DNA of 64,000 bases, taken from the NCBI GenBank assembly GCA_963766725.1, contig CAVYBK010000001.1, positions 204,007-268,006 of the forward strand, written 5' to 3'. Under the pieces are notes generated by a model. It saw only the letters and a list, made by a program, of their open reading frames with translations. It was not told the origin of the DNA and did no database searches. Positions 8,908 to 17,692 of the stretch are shown in pieces; position 1 is the stretch's first letter, and the number at the start of each line of letters is the position of its first letter. The translations under genes and the position numbers were made by a program. The DNA comes from DATEOR01 sp963766725 (GTDB lineage: Bacteria; Actinomycetota; Thermoleophilia; Gaiellales; Gaiellaceae).

Positions 8908-9805
8908 ATGCTTATGGATACCCGTCAGCTCGCCGCCTTCTGCGCGGTCGTCGAGAAGAGCAGCTTCTCACAGGCCGCGGAGAAGCTCGGCGTCACGCAG
9001 CCCGCGGTCAGCCTCCAGGTTCGCGCCCTCGAGGAGCGCCTCGGGCAGACGCTGCTCGACCGCTCCGGCCGCCGCGTCGAGCCGACGGAGGCGGGCCTCC
9101 GCCTGTACCGCAGCGCGCAGCGGATGCTGGCCCTCGAGGAGCAGCTCTACGACGAGGTCGCCGCCGAGAGCGGCGAGCTCCAGGGCACGCTCGCGATCGG
9201 CGCCTCCACCGGCCCCGGCGCACACCTCGTCCCGCTTCTCCTCTGCGAGTTCCAGCGCGACCACCCCGAGCTCCACGTGGCCCTCTTCATCTGGGACACG
9301 CAAACGGTGAGCGAGAAGGTGGCGCAGCGGGAGCTCGAGCTCGGCGTCGTCGGTGCGCTTCGCCGGAACCGGTCGCTCGAGTTCGAGCCTCTGGTCCGGG
9401 ACGAGATCGTCCTCGCCGTCCCTCCCGGGCACCCGGCGGCCGGAGGCTCGGTCACGGTGGACGACCTGCGGGAGGAGACGGTGATCTCCATGCAGGAGGG
9501 CGCGGGGGTGCGGCAGGTCGTCGACGAGGAGCTCCGCCGCGCCGGCCTACGGGTGCGCGACCTCGGGCCGAAGCTGGAGCTCGGCCTGCAGGAGTCGGTG
9601 AAGAGCGCCGTCTCCGCCGGCTTCGGCGTCACGTTCATCTCGCGCACGGCGATCGAGGGCGAGCTCGCCGCGGGCACGCTTGCCATGGCCCGCGTCGCCG
9701 GGCTCGAGCCCGCAAGGCAGATCTACGTCGTGCGGGCGAAGGGACGGCCGCCGACCCGCGCCGCCGACGGCCTTCCTCGAGTTCGCGCGCGAAAAGACGT
9801 CGTGA
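8908..9805 (+). CDS. LysR-family transcriptional regulator (one frameshift)
   Basis: The N-terminal winged helix-turn-helix ('FSQAAEKLGVTQPAVSLQVRALEE') and the inducer-binding domain give a normal LysR length of about 298 residues once one base is removed near 9769. There the phase changes to read 'FLEFAREKTS' and stop at 9803-9805. ATG 8908 or 8914 can start the protein. The start region itself carries an inverted repeat ATAAT-N5-CTTAT (8901-8915... read across both candidate ATGs), which could be the autoregulatory site. It overlaps by 4 bases the GTG of the maleylacetate reductase gene, which it likely controls together with the divergent sugar-transferase operon or its own synthesis. Confidence 0.88.
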
Positions 9806-10779
9806 TCGTCCGCTGGGGCCTCGACGCGCTGCCCTCGGTGCTCGCCGAGGTCGGCAGCGAGCGAGCCTCTCCTGGTCACGACCGAGCGCTGGCGTGGGCT
9901 CGACCTTCCCGCGGCGAATGCGTTCTACGGAGTCGAGTCACACGGCTCGCCCGAGTCGGTCGCCGAGGCGACCGCCGCGGCCGAGGGCGCCGACGGCCTG
10001 CTTGCGGTCGGCGGCGGCAGCGCGATCGACACGGCCAAGGCGGTTTCGGCGGCCACGGGCCTTCCGGTCGTCTCCGTCCCCACGACCTACTCCGGGGCCG
10101 AGTGGACGCGCGGCTTCGGGATCCGCGACGAGGCCCGCCGCGTGAAGGGCGGCGGCGCGGGAGCGCACGTCGCGGGCATCGTCTACGAGCCGGAGCTCAC
10201 GTACGACCTGCCGCCCGGCGAGTCCGGCGGAACGGCGCTTGAACGCACTCGCGCACTGCGCCGAGGCGCTGTACGTCCAGGGGAAGAACGACCAGGCGGA
10301 CGCGGAGGCGCTCGCCGGGTGCGCCGCTCATCTCCGACAACCTCCCGCTCGTCCTCGCCGACGGCCGCTATCCCGACGGAAGGCGGGCGCTTCTCGAGGG
10401 CGCGATGCACGCGGGCGCCGCGCTCGCCGGCGCGGGCCTGGGGCTCGGGCATGCGATGGCTCAGGCGGTCGGCGGCCGCTACGGCATCGCGCACGGTGCC
10501 GCGAACGCGATCTGCCTGCCGCCGGCGCTTCGCTTCAACCTGGAGGTCGCCGCGGCCGAGATCGAGCGCTTCGGGGAGGCGATGCGCACGCACGACCCGA
10601 TCGGGCGCGCCGAGGAGCTTGCGCGGCTCTCCGGCTTCACCCTTCTGCGCCACCTCGGCGTTCCGCGGGACGACCTGCCCGCGCTGGCCGAAGCGGCCGC
10701 CGAGCGGGGCGGCGCGAAGGCGAACCCGCGCCCTGCCTCAGCCGACGACGTTCTCGGGCTCTTCGAGAGCGTCTGGTGA
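9802..10779 (+). CDS. Maleylacetate reductase-like iron-dependent alcohol dehydrogenase (three frameshifts)
   Basis: The frame is broken near 9862, 10231 and 10320, each time by one extra base. Removing them gives a 324-residue protein of the group III iron-containing alcohol dehydrogenases, close to maleylacetate reductase. Visible features are 'GLLAVGGGSAIDTAKA', 'VPTTYSGAEWT', 'NALAHCAEAL' and 'GLGHAMAQAVGGRYGIAHG', whose His residues hold the metal. Maleylacetate reductases reduce maleylacetate to 3-oxoadipate in ring-cleavage pathways. Coupling to a LysR regulator fits a small catabolic unit. No other aromatic-degradation gene is nearby, so the substrate is uncertain. The last 42 bases overlap the opposing methyltransferase. 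Confidence 0.75.
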
Positions 10780-11653
10780 AGGCACCGCGACGATCCTGAG
10801 CCCGACCACGGCCAGGTCGTCCGGGTCGTAGCCGCGGAAGCGCGGGTCGAGGTCCTCGGGCAGAGCGGCGTTCGGCCGCCACGGCTTCTCGGCGACCACG
10901 GTGAGGCCCGCCCGCTCGAACGCGGACACGTAGTCCGGCCGGCGAAGGCGGTTCTGGTGCAGGAGCTCCGAGTTGACCAGGCCCCAGGTGCGGTCGGAGT
11001 AGCGCAGGAAGTTGTAGGGCGAGAGCGAGTGGTCGAAGTGCGAGAAGTGGTCGCTGAGGTCGATGCGCGAGCTCACGGCTCCGTCGGGCCGCAGGAGCCG
11101 GCGGCACTCGGCGCAGGAGCGGAACGAGGTCATCCTCGGGGATGTGCTCGAGCGTGCTCGTGCTCGTGACGAAGTCGACGGAGCCTGCTGGAAGCCCGGT
11201 CGCCCGCGCGTCCAGCGGTGCGAGGTAGCGGATCCCGAAGCGGGGCTCGAGCTCCTCCACCGACGCGATCGGTCCGCCCGGGTCGCGCAGGCCGCGCTCG
11301 GAGGCGAGCCGCCCGAGCCGTTCGATGCTCGTGTTGACGAGATCGGCTCGCACGTTCGGCCGGAGGTCGACGAGGACCTGCCGCTCGACGCCGAGCGCCC
11401 AGAAGGAGAGAGGCACGGCGAGATCCCAGCCCGCGCCGAACTCGTAGAAGACCGCTTCGCCGAGGGGGCGATCGGGCCCGTGCTCTGCGTACGCCTCGAC
11501 GTGGCGGGTGGCCCGCTCGAACCGTCGGCGAAAGCCGGCCTCCGGCCCGGGCAGCGAGCGCGTCACGTGTCGTTGCAGCAGGTAGTTGGCGCGCTCGGCC
11601 TGCGGGAGCGCGCTGAGGCTCTTCTGCAGGAACGCCTTGGCGAGCCATCGCAT
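10738..11653 (-). CDS. SAM-dependent methyltransferase (one frameshift)
   Basis: The protein of about 304 residues is split near 11112 by one extra base between 'EDDLVPLL' and 'AECRRLLRPDG'. The fold is that of class I methyltransferases: 'VFYEFGAGWDLAVPLSF' (SAM-binding glycine motif), 'VDFVTSTSTLEHIP' (acidic loop and post-motif) and 'LLRPDGAVSSRIDLSDHFSHFDH'. The last segment is common in methyltransferases of polysaccharide clusters. ATG 11653 is the start. The substrate is not deducible. A role in O-methylation of a glycan or lipid intermediate is an inference from the neighbourhood. Confidence 0.78.
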
Positions 11654-11691
11654 CGTCGAGCAGATTAGAGACCGATAGGCTTCCGACCGCG

Positions 11692-12339
11692 ATGGCCGAC
11701 GACTGGCGGGTCACGATCGATTTCGACGACGAGGGCGACGGCACCCAGCTCGCCGAATGGCTGGCTGCGGTCGACCTCGAGGGCGAGGAGCGCTCCACGC
11801 TCGGCGACCGCGTGATCGTCAGCCGCGACGGGCCGCGTGTCTACCTCTATTCGGATTCCGAGGAGCCGGCGCGCGAGGTGCTGCGCACGGTCAGCGCCCG
11901 CATCGAGCACGAGGGCCACTCGGCCGTCACCGCGCTCGAGCGCTGGCATCCGGTCGAGCAGGCCTGGAAGGACGGCTCCATCCCGCTTCCGGACACCGCC
12001 GAGGAGATCGCCGAGGAGCACGAGCGGCTTCAGGAGCGCGAAGCCGCCGAATCGGCGAAGACCGGGGCCGCCCAGTGGGAGGTCCGCATCGAGCTCGGGA
12101 GCCACGAGGACACCGAGGCCCTGGCCGAGCGCCTCGAATCGGAGGGAATCCCGGTCGTCCGCCGGCACACCTTCCTGCTCGCCGGGGCGGCGAACGAGGA
12201 CGACGCCCGGGCCCTTGCCGAGCGGCTTCGCGGCGAGGCGCCCGACGGCGCGAAGGTCGAGGTCGAGCCGGGTGGCGGGATGGTCTGGGAGGTCGCTCCC
12301 AGGAACCCGTTCACCTTCTTCGGCGGCCTCGGCGGCTAG
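11692..12339 (+). CDS. Conserved acidic hypothetical protein, two similar halves
   Basis: I do not recognise a named family. The 215-residue protein is very acidic and looks like a duplication. An N-terminal half begins 'WRVTIDFDDEGDGTQLAEWL' and a C-terminal half begins 'WEVRIELGSHEDTEALAERL'. Each has an alternating alpha-beta pattern about 75-80 residues long, like small ferredoxin-fold units. A charged linker ('AEEIAEEHERLQERE') joins them and the tail reads 'RNPFTFFGGLGG'. There is no signal peptide or membrane segment, so it is probably cytoplasmic. A weak -10-like TAGGCT lies 10 bases before the ATG. Confidence 0.7.
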   Translation: MADDWRVTIDFDDEGDGTQLAEWLAAVDLEGEERSTLGDRVIVSRDGPRVYLYSDSEEPAREVLRTVSARIEHEGHSAVTALERWHPVEQAWKDGSIPLPDTAEEIAEEHERLQEREAAESAKTGAAQWEVRIELGSHEDTEALAERLESEGIPVVRRHTFLLAGAANEDDARALAERLRGEAPDGAKVEVEPGGGMVWEVAPRNPFTFFGGLGG

Positions 12340-12418
12340 CTCTACCGCGGGCTGGCCGCCCGCCAGCGGCTCGGGTAGGCTGGTCCGGTTGAGCTATGAC
12401 CTGATCGGAGGCCGCAGC

Positions 12419-12469
12419 ATGGAAATGGAACCGCACCCAACTTCCGGCGGCCTTCGCCTGCCCGGCTAG
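12419..12469 (+). CDS. 16-codon ORF with strong ribosome-binding site (leader peptide or small protein)
   Basis: ATG 12419 is preceded at 7 bases by CGGAGG (12406-12411), one of the best Shine-Dalgarno sequences in the window. The peptide is MEMEPHPTSGGLRLPG and ends in TAG at 12467-12469. It lies 62 bases before the MFS transporter start. It could be a leader peptide that controls the transporter, or a small secreted or modified peptide. Nothing in the sequence proves translation. Most genes here lack such a site, which is why the ORF stands out. Confidence 0.4.
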   Translation: MEMEPHPTSGGLRLPG

Positions 12470-12531
12470 CTCCGCACTTCAGCGCGTCTCTCCGGGCCGG
12501 CCTGCCGCCGGCTCGTGCCCATCCCTGAGGA

Positions 12532-13827
12532 ATGAGAGACGTGAACCCTGAAACGACAACAGGCCTGCGCCACCTGAAGATCCTGCGCCCCCTGGCGATC
12601 AGGGACTTTGCGCTGCTCTGGACCGGCGCGGCCGTGTCGCTCCTCGGCGACGGCGTCTACATCGTCGCCATCGCGTGGCAGGTCTACGAGATCTCCGACA
12701 CGCCGACGGCGCTTTCGCTGATCGGCGTCGCGTGGACCCTGCCGATGGCGGCGTTCCTGCTCGTCGGCGGGGTGGTCAGCGACCGCTTCGACCGGCGGCG
12801 GATCATGATCGCGACCGACCTCGTTCGCGCGCTCGCGGTGGCCGTCATCGCGGTGCTCTCGCTCACCGGAGTGCTCGAGCTCTGGCATCTCTTCCTGCTC
12901 GCGATCGTCTTCGGGACGGGGGACGCCTTCTTCGGCCCTGCGTTCAACGCGACCGTGCCGCAGATCGTCCCGCAGCGAATGCTCGTGCAGGCGAACTCGC
13001 TCGACCAGTTCATCCGCCCGTTCATGATGGCCCTCGCCGGCCCCGCGATCGGCGGGCTGACCGTGGCGGCGCTCGGCGCGGGCGCAGCGTTCGCGCTCGA
13101 CGCGGGCTCGTTCGTCTTGTCGGCGCTCGCGATCTCGCTGATGTCGGGAGTCCTCCGCGTCGACCGCGGCGGCGAGGAGCCGCGCTCGGCGCTGGCCGAC
13201 CTCCGTGAGGGATTCAGCTTCGTGCGCCGGCATGCCTGGCTCTGGGGCACGCTGATCGGCGCGGCCATCTCGCTGCTCGCGTTCTGGGGCCCGGTGGAGG
13301 TGCTGGTTCCCTACCGGATCAAGAACGACCTCGGCGGAGGCGCAGACGACTTCGGACTCGTCCTTGCTGCCGGAGGCGTGGGCGCGATCCTCGCGGCGGT
13401 CGTGATGGCGCAGCTCGGGCTTCCCCGCAAGCACATGACGTTCATGTACGTGGCCTGGGCGGTCGGGTGTCTCGGCATTGCCGGGCTCGCCTTCGCATCG
13501 GTCCTGTGGCAGGCGATGGCGTCGTCCTTCGTCCAGCAGGCGCTCTTCGCCTCCGGCCTGGTCGTCTGGGGGACGCTGATCCAGACGCTCGTCCCCGCGC
13601 GCCTGCTCGGCCGCGTCACCAGCCTCGACTGGCTCGTCTCGACCTCCCTCGTGCCGATCTCGTTTGCGCTGACCGGCCCTGTCGCCGCGGCCATCGGCGC
13701 TGAGGCGACGCTCGCCGGCGCGGGTGTGATCGCGTGCGCGGCCACGCTCCTCTGCCTCCTCATCCCTGGGATGCGGGACACGGAGCGGGACGACCGGCTA
13801 GGGGTGCTCGCCGAAGAGGCTCGCTAG
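12532..13827 (+). CDS. MFS transporter (drug/siderophore exporter type)
   Basis: A 431-residue major facilitator with about 12 membrane helices. It resembles the enterobactin-exporter/MFS_3 group: 'DFALLWTGAAVSLLGDGVY' at the N-terminus, the loop 2-3 motif 'GGVVSDRFDRRRIMIATD' (family motif A with D and R) and 'GTGDAFFGPAFNATVPQIV'. It probably exports a small molecule using the proton gradient. ATG 12532 lies inside GAGGAATGAG, and GTG 12541 is an alternative start. The stop TAG (13825-13827) is shared as a CTAG tetramer with the stop of the opposing pilin-like gene. The upstream 16-codon ORF may regulate it. Confidence 0.9.
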   Translation: MRDVNPETTTGLRHLKILRPLAIRDFALLWTGAAVSLLGDGVYIVAIAWQVYEISDTPTALSLIGVAWTLPMAAFLLVGGVVSDRFDRRRIMIATDLVRALAVAVIAVLSLTGVLELWHLFLLAIVFGTGDAFFGPAFNATVPQIVPQRMLVQANSLDQFIRPFMMALAGPAIGGLTVAALGAGAAFALDAGSFVLSALAISLMSGVLRVDRGGEEPRSALADLREGFSFVRRHAWLWGTLIGAAISLLAFWGPVEVLVPYRIKNDLGGGADDFGLVLAAGGVGAILAAVVMAQLGLPRKHMTFMYVAWAVGCLGIAGLAFASVLWQAMASSFVQQALFASGLVVWGTLIQTLVPARLLGRVTSLDWLVSTSLVPISFALTGPVAAAIGAEATLAGAGVIACAATLLCLLIPGMRDTERDDRLGVLAEEAR

Positions 13828-14243
13828 CAGGGGCCCGCGACGGGCGCGTTCTCGTTCGGGCCGTTCATGTGCTGGACGTTCGCCCCGCTGCCGGCCTGGA
13901 GGCAGTACGAGAACTTGTCCGCGCGGACGAGCGTGACGCCGAACGACGGCGGCAGCTGCGACTGGGCGCCGACGTACGTGCCGGTGGCGCTGAACCACGC
14001 CTCCATCGCCGGAGTCGCCTGCTGCAGGTTGATGGAGGCGCTCACCTGGTTCGCGGAGTCCTCCAGCTGCTGCTGATTGGCAGACGTCGGCCCGGTGTCC
14101 TGCGCCGCCTTGAACACGAGGTACCCGCCCACGGCGAGCGCCGCGAGCATGAAGACATAGCCGAAGAGTCTGCCCACGGGGCCTTTATCGGCCTTCGGAG
14201 GGGCCAGGTTGAATAAGAAGTCAAAATGCTTGCCATTAGCCAA
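13824..14243 (-). CDS. Membrane-anchored pilin-like hypothetical protein
   Basis: A 139-residue protein with one membrane segment near residues 25-45 ('LFGYVFMLAALAVGGYLVF') and an outer domain. The outer domain has 'AMEAWFSATGTYVGA', 'GVTLVRADKFSYCLQAG' and a final Cys. That pattern (amphipathic helix, 'Y' loop, 'YC-Q', terminal Cys pair) is like the C-terminal part of type II secretion pseudopilins. There is no prepilin peptidase site, since the membrane segment is about 25 residues in and lacks G-F-T-x-x-E. TTG 14243 is the only start that keeps the whole conserved stretch. It shares CTAG stops with the MFS gene. Function is unknown. Confidence 0.6.
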   Translation of the reverse strand: MANGKHFDFLFNLAPPKADKGPVGRLFGYVFMLAALAVGGYLVFKAAQDTGPTSANQQQLEDSANQVSASINLQQATPAMEAWFSATGTYVGAQSQLPPSFGVTLVRADKFSYCLQAGSGANVQHMNGPNENAPVAGPC

Positions 14244-14250
14244 ACGGTGG

Positions 14251-14256
14251 TATAGT
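14251..14256 (+). promoter_or_regulatory. Candidate -10 box TATAGT for the fumarase-sulfate operon
   Basis: TATAGT ends 6 bases before the GTG at 14263, implying a leaderless or near-leaderless mRNA for the whole FAD-fumarase-ComA-CysHC-Sat operon. A TTGCCA at 14230-14235 lies 15 bases upstream and could be the -35. The stretch 14205-14260 is the most AT-rich in the region and also holds the start of the divergent pilin-like gene. Confidence 0.55.
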
Positions 14257-14262
14257 CCCGCC

Positions 14263-15457
14263 GTGGCGGAAGCGCTCCAGTTCGACGTGCTCGTGATCGG
14301 AAGCGGGGCCTCGGGCCTCGCGTCGGCCGTGGCCGCCGAACGGGCGGGCGCGCGGGTCGCGGTCGCGACCAAGGCGGCCCTCCAGTCCTGCAACTCCGCC
14401 AAGGCGCAAGGAGGCATCCAGGCCGCGGTCGGCGAGGACGACTCGCCGGAGACCCACGCCGAGGACGTCTGGAAAAGCTCGCACGAGACCGCCGACATGC
14501 GCCTCGTCGAGATCCTCACCGCCGAGGCGCCCGAGACCATCCACTGGCTCGAGGAGTCCGGCGTCGAGTTCACGCGGGAGAACGGCGGCTACCGCATCGC
14601 CCGCTGCGGCGGCGCGAGCCGCAAGCGGCTTCTCCAGGTCGGCGACCGCACCGGCCATGCGATCACGAAGGCGTTGCGGAAGGTCATCGAGGGCTCGACC
14701 GCGGAGACCTTTCCTCACTCGCCGCTCACGGAGCTCGAGCCGACGAGCTCGGGCTGGCGAGCGCGCTGCGGCGAGCACGTCATCGAGGCGGGCGCGGTGA
14801 TTCTCGCCGCCGGGGGCCGCTGCTTTCGCGAGGCCGAGGAGCGCGGCGAGCTCTCCACCAACCATCCCGGTGCGACCGGCGAGGTGACGCAGATCGCGCT
14901 CGACCTCGGCGCCGAGGCCCGCGACCTCGACGCGCTCCAGTACCACCCGAACGGAGGCGCCTGGCCCGAGAACATGCAGGGCTATTCCATCCCCGAGACC
15001 ACGCGTGCCTACGGCGCCGTCCTCCTGAACGCCGACCGCGCGGAGTTCACGGATTCCCTGGGGCCCCGGGACGAGGTCTCGCAGGCGATCGTGGACGAGG
15101 TTGCCGAGCGGCGGCGGGGTCGAGACTCCGGACGGCCGGCCCGCAGTCTGGCTCGACACGACGCGCATCTCCGAGGCGGACGCCGAGGTCTCGCTCCCGT
15201 ACATGCTGCGCCGCTACCGCGCGGGCGGCATCGACCCGCTCCGCGAGCCGCTCCTCACCTATCCCGTCCTCCACTACCAGAACGGCGGCCTCGTCATCGA
15301 CGCCCACGGCGAAACGACGGTGGAAGGCCTCTTCGCCTGCGGGGAGATCGCAGGCGGGACGCACGGGCGCAACCGGATGATGGGCAACTCGCTCCTCGAA
15401 TGCTGCGTCTTCGGCCGGCGCGCCGGCAGGGCCGCGGCCGAGAGGGCGGCCGCATGA
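14263..15457 (+). CDS. FAD-dependent fumarate reductase/L-aspartate oxidase-like flavoprotein (one frameshift)
   Basis: About 397 residues after removing one base near 15117. It has the FAD dinucleotide motif 'VLVIGSGASGLASAVAAERAGA', the 'SCNSAKAQGGIQAAVGEDDS' loop typical of SdhA/FrdA/NadB, the substrate-site region 'LQYHPNGGAWPEN', and 'HYQNGGLVID' with 'GEIAGGTHGRNRMMGNSLLECCVFGRRAG'. It stops right after that motif, so the C-terminal helical domain of NadB/SdhA (about 130 residues) is missing. GTG start follows a leaderless-type promoter, and the stop overlaps the fumarase start (ATGA). With fumarase next door, fumarate or succinate is a likely substrate. NadB activity is less likely because no nadA or nadC is present. 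Confidence 0.8.
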
Positions 15458-16350
15458 GCACGGTTGCGACCGACATCCAGAAGGCCGTCGAGGATGCCGC
15501 CGCATACCTCTACGTCTGGGCGCTCAAGGACATCCCGCAGGATCTCCGCGACGCCATTCGCGACGCCCGCGAGCGCGAGACCTCGATGCCCGGGCAGCGC
15601 GTGCTCGACACGATCATCCGCAACATCTCGATCGCGGACGACCAGACGACCCTCGTCTGCCAGGACACCGGCATCGCCGTCTACTACTGCCGGGTCGGCG
15701 AGCATTTCCCGCTGCATCCGGCACGGATCTACGAGGCGCTCTACGACGGCACCGAGCGCGCGACCGTTGAGCACCCGCTGCGCTCGAACACCGTCCATAC
15801 GCTGACCCGCGAGAACACCGGGCAGAACGTCGGCTACCGCGTGCCGATCGTCCACTGGGACTTCGTCCCCGACTGGGACGGCCTCGACGTCAAGTGCGTC
15901 CCGAAGGGCTCGGGCTCCGAGAACATGAGCTTCCTGAAGATGTGCGTCCCGGCCGACGGCGTCGCCGGGATCAAGCGCTTCGTCCTCGACTCCATCGTCG
16001 GCGCGGGCGGCAAGCCCTGCCCGCCGGGAATCGTCGGCGTCGGCATCGGCGGCTCGGCCGACTACGCCATGCACCTCGCCAAGGAGGCGATCGCGCGACC
16101 GATCGGCACGCGCAACCCCGACCCCGAGGTGGCGAAGCTCGAGGAGGAGCTCTACGAGCTTCTGAACGAGACCGGGATCGGGCCGATGGGCCTTGGCGGC
16201 GACGTGACCGTCCTCCAGTGCCACATCGAGCACGCGGACACGCACATGACCCTGAACCCGGTCGCGGTGAACTACCAGTGCTGGGCCGCGCGCCGCGCGA
16301 CCGCGCACATCGCCGCGGACGGGACCATCGACTACGACCGGGAGGCGTGA
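15454..16350 (+). CDS. Class I fumarate hydratase, alpha subunit
   Basis: A 298-residue alpha subunit of the two-part, oxygen-sensitive class I fumarase/tartrate dehydratase family, which hydrates fumarate to malate with a [4Fe-4S] cluster. Visible are 'LVCQDTGIAVYY' (first cluster Cys), 'PKGSGSENMSFLKMCVPADG' (second Cys and catalytic loop) and 'GVGIGGSADYAMHLAKEA'. 'GPMGLGGDVTVLQCHIEHADTHMTL' holds the third Cys. Start and stop overlap both neighbours by 4 bases, so all are one transcript. Split subunits are typical of archaea and many anaerobic or early-branching bacteria. Confidence 0.93.
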   Translation: MSTVATDIQKAVEDAAAYLYVWALKDIPQDLRDAIRDARERETSMPGQRVLDTIIRNISIADDQTTLVCQDTGIAVYYCRVGEHFPLHPARIYEALYDGTERATVEHPLRSNTVHTLTRENTGQNVGYRVPIVHWDFVPDWDGLDVKCVPKGSGSENMSFLKMCVPADGVAGIKRFVLDSIVGAGGKPCPPGIVGVGIGGSADYAMHLAKEAIARPIGTRNPDPEVAKLEEELYELLNETGIGPMGLGGDVTVLQCHIEHADTHMTLNPVAVNYQCWAARRATAHIAADGTIDYDREA

Positions 16351-16937
16351 CCGTGGCGGACCGACGAATTCAGTTCCCTGCCGACGAGGAGACGATCCGC
16401 TCGCTTCACGCCGGCGACTCCGTGCTCGTCGACGGCCACATCATCGGCATCCGCGACCGCACGCAGATCCGCATCTTCGACCAGGGGGTCGAGCCGCCGA
16501 TGGACCTCCGCGGCGCCTTCCTCCTGCACACGGCGCCGGGCGTCCGCAAGGTCGGCCCGGGAAGGTACGAGCCGGTCTCCATCGGGACGACCACGAGCGC
16601 GCGGATGGTGCGCTTCACGGAGCCGCTCGGCCGCGACTACGGCGTGCGCGCCATCTGCGGCAAGGGCGGGCTTCCCGACGAGGCGATCGAGCCCATGAAG
16701 AAGCACGGCATGGTCTACTTCGCGATCGTCGGCGGGGCGGCGGCGCTCGAGACCACGCAGATCGAGGAGATCGAAGAGGTGGCCTGGGAGGAGCTCATGC
16801 CCGAGTGCCTCTGGAAGTTCCGCGTCAAGGATTTCGGCCCGCTCACCGTCGGCATCGACGCCCACGGCACGTCGCTCTTCCACGACGTGCAGGAGGCAGC
16901 GAAGAAGCGATTGGAGGACCTGTATGCCCGGCTTTAA
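16347..16937 (+). CDS. Class I fumarate hydratase, beta subunit
   Basis: A 196-residue beta subunit. It has the family pattern 'IRSLHAGDSVLVDGHIIGIRDRTQ', 'GAFLLHTAPGVRK', 'SIGTTTSARMVRFTEP', 'AICGKGGLPDEAIEPMKKHG' and 'WKFRVKDFGPLTVGIDAHG'. It completes the active site of the alpha subunit at 15454. GTG 16347 overlaps the alpha stop (GTGA), and GTG 16353 is an alternative. The last 14 bases overlap the start of the ComA gene, coupling malate metabolism to the sulfur genes. Confidence 0.93.
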   Translation: MTVADRRIQFPADEETIRSLHAGDSVLVDGHIIGIRDRTQIRIFDQGVEPPMDLRGAFLLHTAPGVRKVGPGRYEPVSIGTTTSARMVRFTEPLGRDYGVRAICGKGGLPDEAIEPMKKHGMVYFAIVGGAAALETTQIEEIEEVAWEELMPECLWKFRVKDFGPLTVGIDAHGTSLFHDVQEAAKKRLEDLYARL

Positions 16938-17692
16938 TGGCTTTCTGGACCTACCGGCCCGGCCCCCGAAGCCGCGCACCAAGGGCCTCACGCACGTGAT
17001 CGACAAGGGCCTCAACCTGCGCGAGATCGAGGGCCTCTTCGACACGGCCGGCGACTACGTCGACATCGTCAAGCTCGGGTGGGGCACGTCGTACGTGACC
17101 CGGAACCTCGAGAAGAAGATCGCGCTCTACCGCTCGTTCGACACGCCGGTGGTCTGCGGCGGCACGCTCTTCGAGGCCGTCGTCGCGCGCGGGAAGCTCG
17201 ACGAGTACCGGCGCTGGCTCGAAGAGAACCGGCTTCTCGCACGTCGAGATCTCGGACGGGACGATCGACATCCCACGCGAGCGCAAGCTCGAGCTCATCG
17301 CCGAGCTCTCCCAGGACTTCACCGTCATGTCGGAGGTCGGCTCCAAGGACTCCGAGGTCGTCTTCGCCCCCTACCAGTGGGTGCAGTGGCTGAAGGAAGA
17401 CCTCGAGGCGGGCGCCTGGAAGGTGATCACGGAGGGCCGCGAGGGCGGGACGGCCGGGATCTTCCGCTCCACCGGCGACATGCGCACCGGCCTGATCGAC
17501 GAGATCGTCCACGAGCTCGACCTCGCCGACATCGTCTTCGAGGCGCCGACGACGCGCTCGCAGGCGTGGTTCATCCAGAAGTACGGGCCCGACGTCAACC
17601 TCGGGAACATCCCGCCCGAGGAAGTGATCCCGCTCGAGACGCTTCGCCTCGGGCTCCGATCCGACACGCTGAAGGAGCTGCTGCTCGAGTGA
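16924..17692 (+). CDS. comA: Phosphosulfolactate synthase-like protein (ComA family, one frameshift)
   Basis: After removing one base near 17231 ('EEN' then 'GFSHVEISDGTIDI') the protein is 255 residues, the usual size of the ComA family. Characteristic segments are 'KGLTHVIDKGLNL', 'DIVKLGWGTSYVT', 'GGTLFEAVVARGKLDEY', 'FTVMSEVGSKDSE', 'VITEGREGGTAGIF' and 'FEAPTTRSQAWFIQKYG'. ComA adds sulfite to phosphoenolpyruvate, giving phosphosulfolactate. It starts coenzyme M synthesis in methanogens and sulfolactate synthesis in some bacteria. The next gene makes sulfite, so the two steps could be linked. No ComB or ComC is seen here, so the end product is unknown. Confidence 0.85.

Noticed and set aside
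9802..10779. True pseudogene status for the maleylacetate reductase and other broken genes
   Set aside because: Reading past single bases restores full family motifs and lengths, and overlaps with neighbours are kept. Unbroken and broken genes share codon use. Decay would also bring missense changes in catalytic motifs, which are not seen.
12340..12531. Possible additional gene between the acidic protein and the MFS gene
   Set aside because: Apart from the 16-codon ORF, no frame longer than about 30 codons with a plausible start is present, so only the small ORF was annotated.
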